From assembly GCA_964036045.1 (NCBI GenBank), contig OZ038382.1, forward strand, positions 4,715,789 to 4,779,788: a DNA stretch of 64,000 bases, given 5' to 3'. This DNA comes from Eutreptiella sp. 'Long Island Sound 2002'. Taxonomy: Eukaryota > Euglenozoa > Euglenophyceae > Eutreptiales > Eutreptiaceae. The notes below the pieces were generated by a model, which had not been told where the DNA came from, ran no database searches, and saw only the letters and a program-made list of their open reading frames with translations. The position numbers were made by a program, and so were the translations under genes. Below are positions 63,596 to 64,000 of this stretch, in pieces. Every line of letters begins with the position of its first letter. Within the stretch, counting starts at the first letter, position 1.

Positions 63596-63971
63596 TTATT
63601 CTGAATGACTGTCATCGTCAGCATTCCCTTTTTCAGGCAGGGCTGGGACCCCATTAGGGCAGACATCCCCCTGTTTGTGGACAGGGACATATTTCTTCAA
63701 TTTTTGCCAATCCTGCAACCTCCGTGCCTTCACTGGCACCCAATCTTCGTTAAGGGGCATGGCCCACAGGCCATCGGTTGTGAGGTCCACGTTTCGTTGC
63801 TTGGTCAACCCCACCTTGCGCCAGGGTACGAGGCTTCTTGGCCTGCCTGGCAGGCTCCCGAGTCACTTTCCTCCAGGTTTCACCCCCAGAGCGTGCCCTT
63901 TTGCGAACCAAAGGCTTTTGTGGTGCATCTGGGGAAGCAACAGCCCGTGGAGTGAATTTGAATGTAGACAT
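63596..63971 (-). pseudogene. Unrecognised basic protein, two frames joined by a shift
   Basis: ATG at 63971 opens MSTFKFTPRAVASPDAPQKP and a Lys/Arg-rich stretch. The frame ends in an unrelated reading, while the next frame continues with VPWRKVGLTKQRNVDLTTDG, LWAMPLNEDWVPVKARRLQD and a Pro/Glu/Asp tail to a TAA at 63596-63598. A small indel or a mis-sequenced base near 63800-63830 would unite them. I do not recognise the family. It could be a short transposon or host gene of about 125 residues. Confidence 0.35.
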
Positions 63972-64000
63972 GGTAGCTGCCTGTTGACAAAAAGAGGCAG

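Noticed and set aside
1-64000. tRNA or rRNA genes
   Set aside because: I found no paired A and B boxes with cloverleaf potential and no conserved rRNA stretches. TGGTAGCAGAG segments are primer sites next to LTRs.

Overview
This window is eukaryotic nuclear DNA. Genes on the left are split by short GT-AG introns of about 67-109 bases, and most of the rest is transposable elements and low-complexity spacer. The species cannot be fixed from the sequence. Short introns, chromodomain Ty3/gypsy elements and long G/C homopolymers make a microalga or other protist my best guess, but this is weak inference.

Left block (1-8,803). A partial gene of unknown function is followed by a five-exon gene (1319-4105, 833 codons when spliced) with a ParB/sulfiredoxin-fold-like motif. 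Seven copies of a GC-rich palindrome (core TGCGCGAGGCCTCGCGCA) lie in three of that gene's four introns and in its flanks, and I saw none elsewhere in the window. Next come two degenerate, related ORFs with a zinc-ribbon motif, then a small winged-helix-like gene. Together these may be cargo of a large mobile element whose ends I cannot see.

8.8-15.0 kb is mostly gene-free. It holds a 497-bp hAT-like MITE with 8-bp target duplications, a 42-bp minisatellite, and one copy of a repeated broken exon that reappears at 47.4 kb.

Middle block (15,044-45,181) is a nested retrotransposon. A Ty3/gypsy chromovirus (gypsy-1; 708/709-bp LTRs, 5-bp duplication CCAAG) was entered by a LINE on the minus strand (19,479-27,640; 16-bp duplication) and by a second Ty3/gypsy element (gypsy-2, 31,163-41,927; 532-bp LTRs, 5-bp duplication CACTC). 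All three duplications can be read directly. The LINE ORF1 ends in an AlkB-type 2-oxoglutarate/Fe(II) dioxygenase domain with its metal ligands present. Both gypsy elements carry a Dam-methyltransferase-like NPPF domain between protease and reverse transcriptase, and both have gag and pol in one frame separated by a single TAG. Gypsy-2 has long intact ORFs and nearly identical LTRs, but its reverse transcriptase reads YIDG instead of YIDD.

Right block (45.2-64.0 kb) is mostly non-coding, with very long G or C runs, microsatellites and inverted repeats. On the minus strand, three separate exons (62,242-62,035; 60,717-60,374; 56,135-55,971) have compatible phases and may belong to one GRAM-domain host gene. 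A few other short coding-like segments are listed at low confidence.
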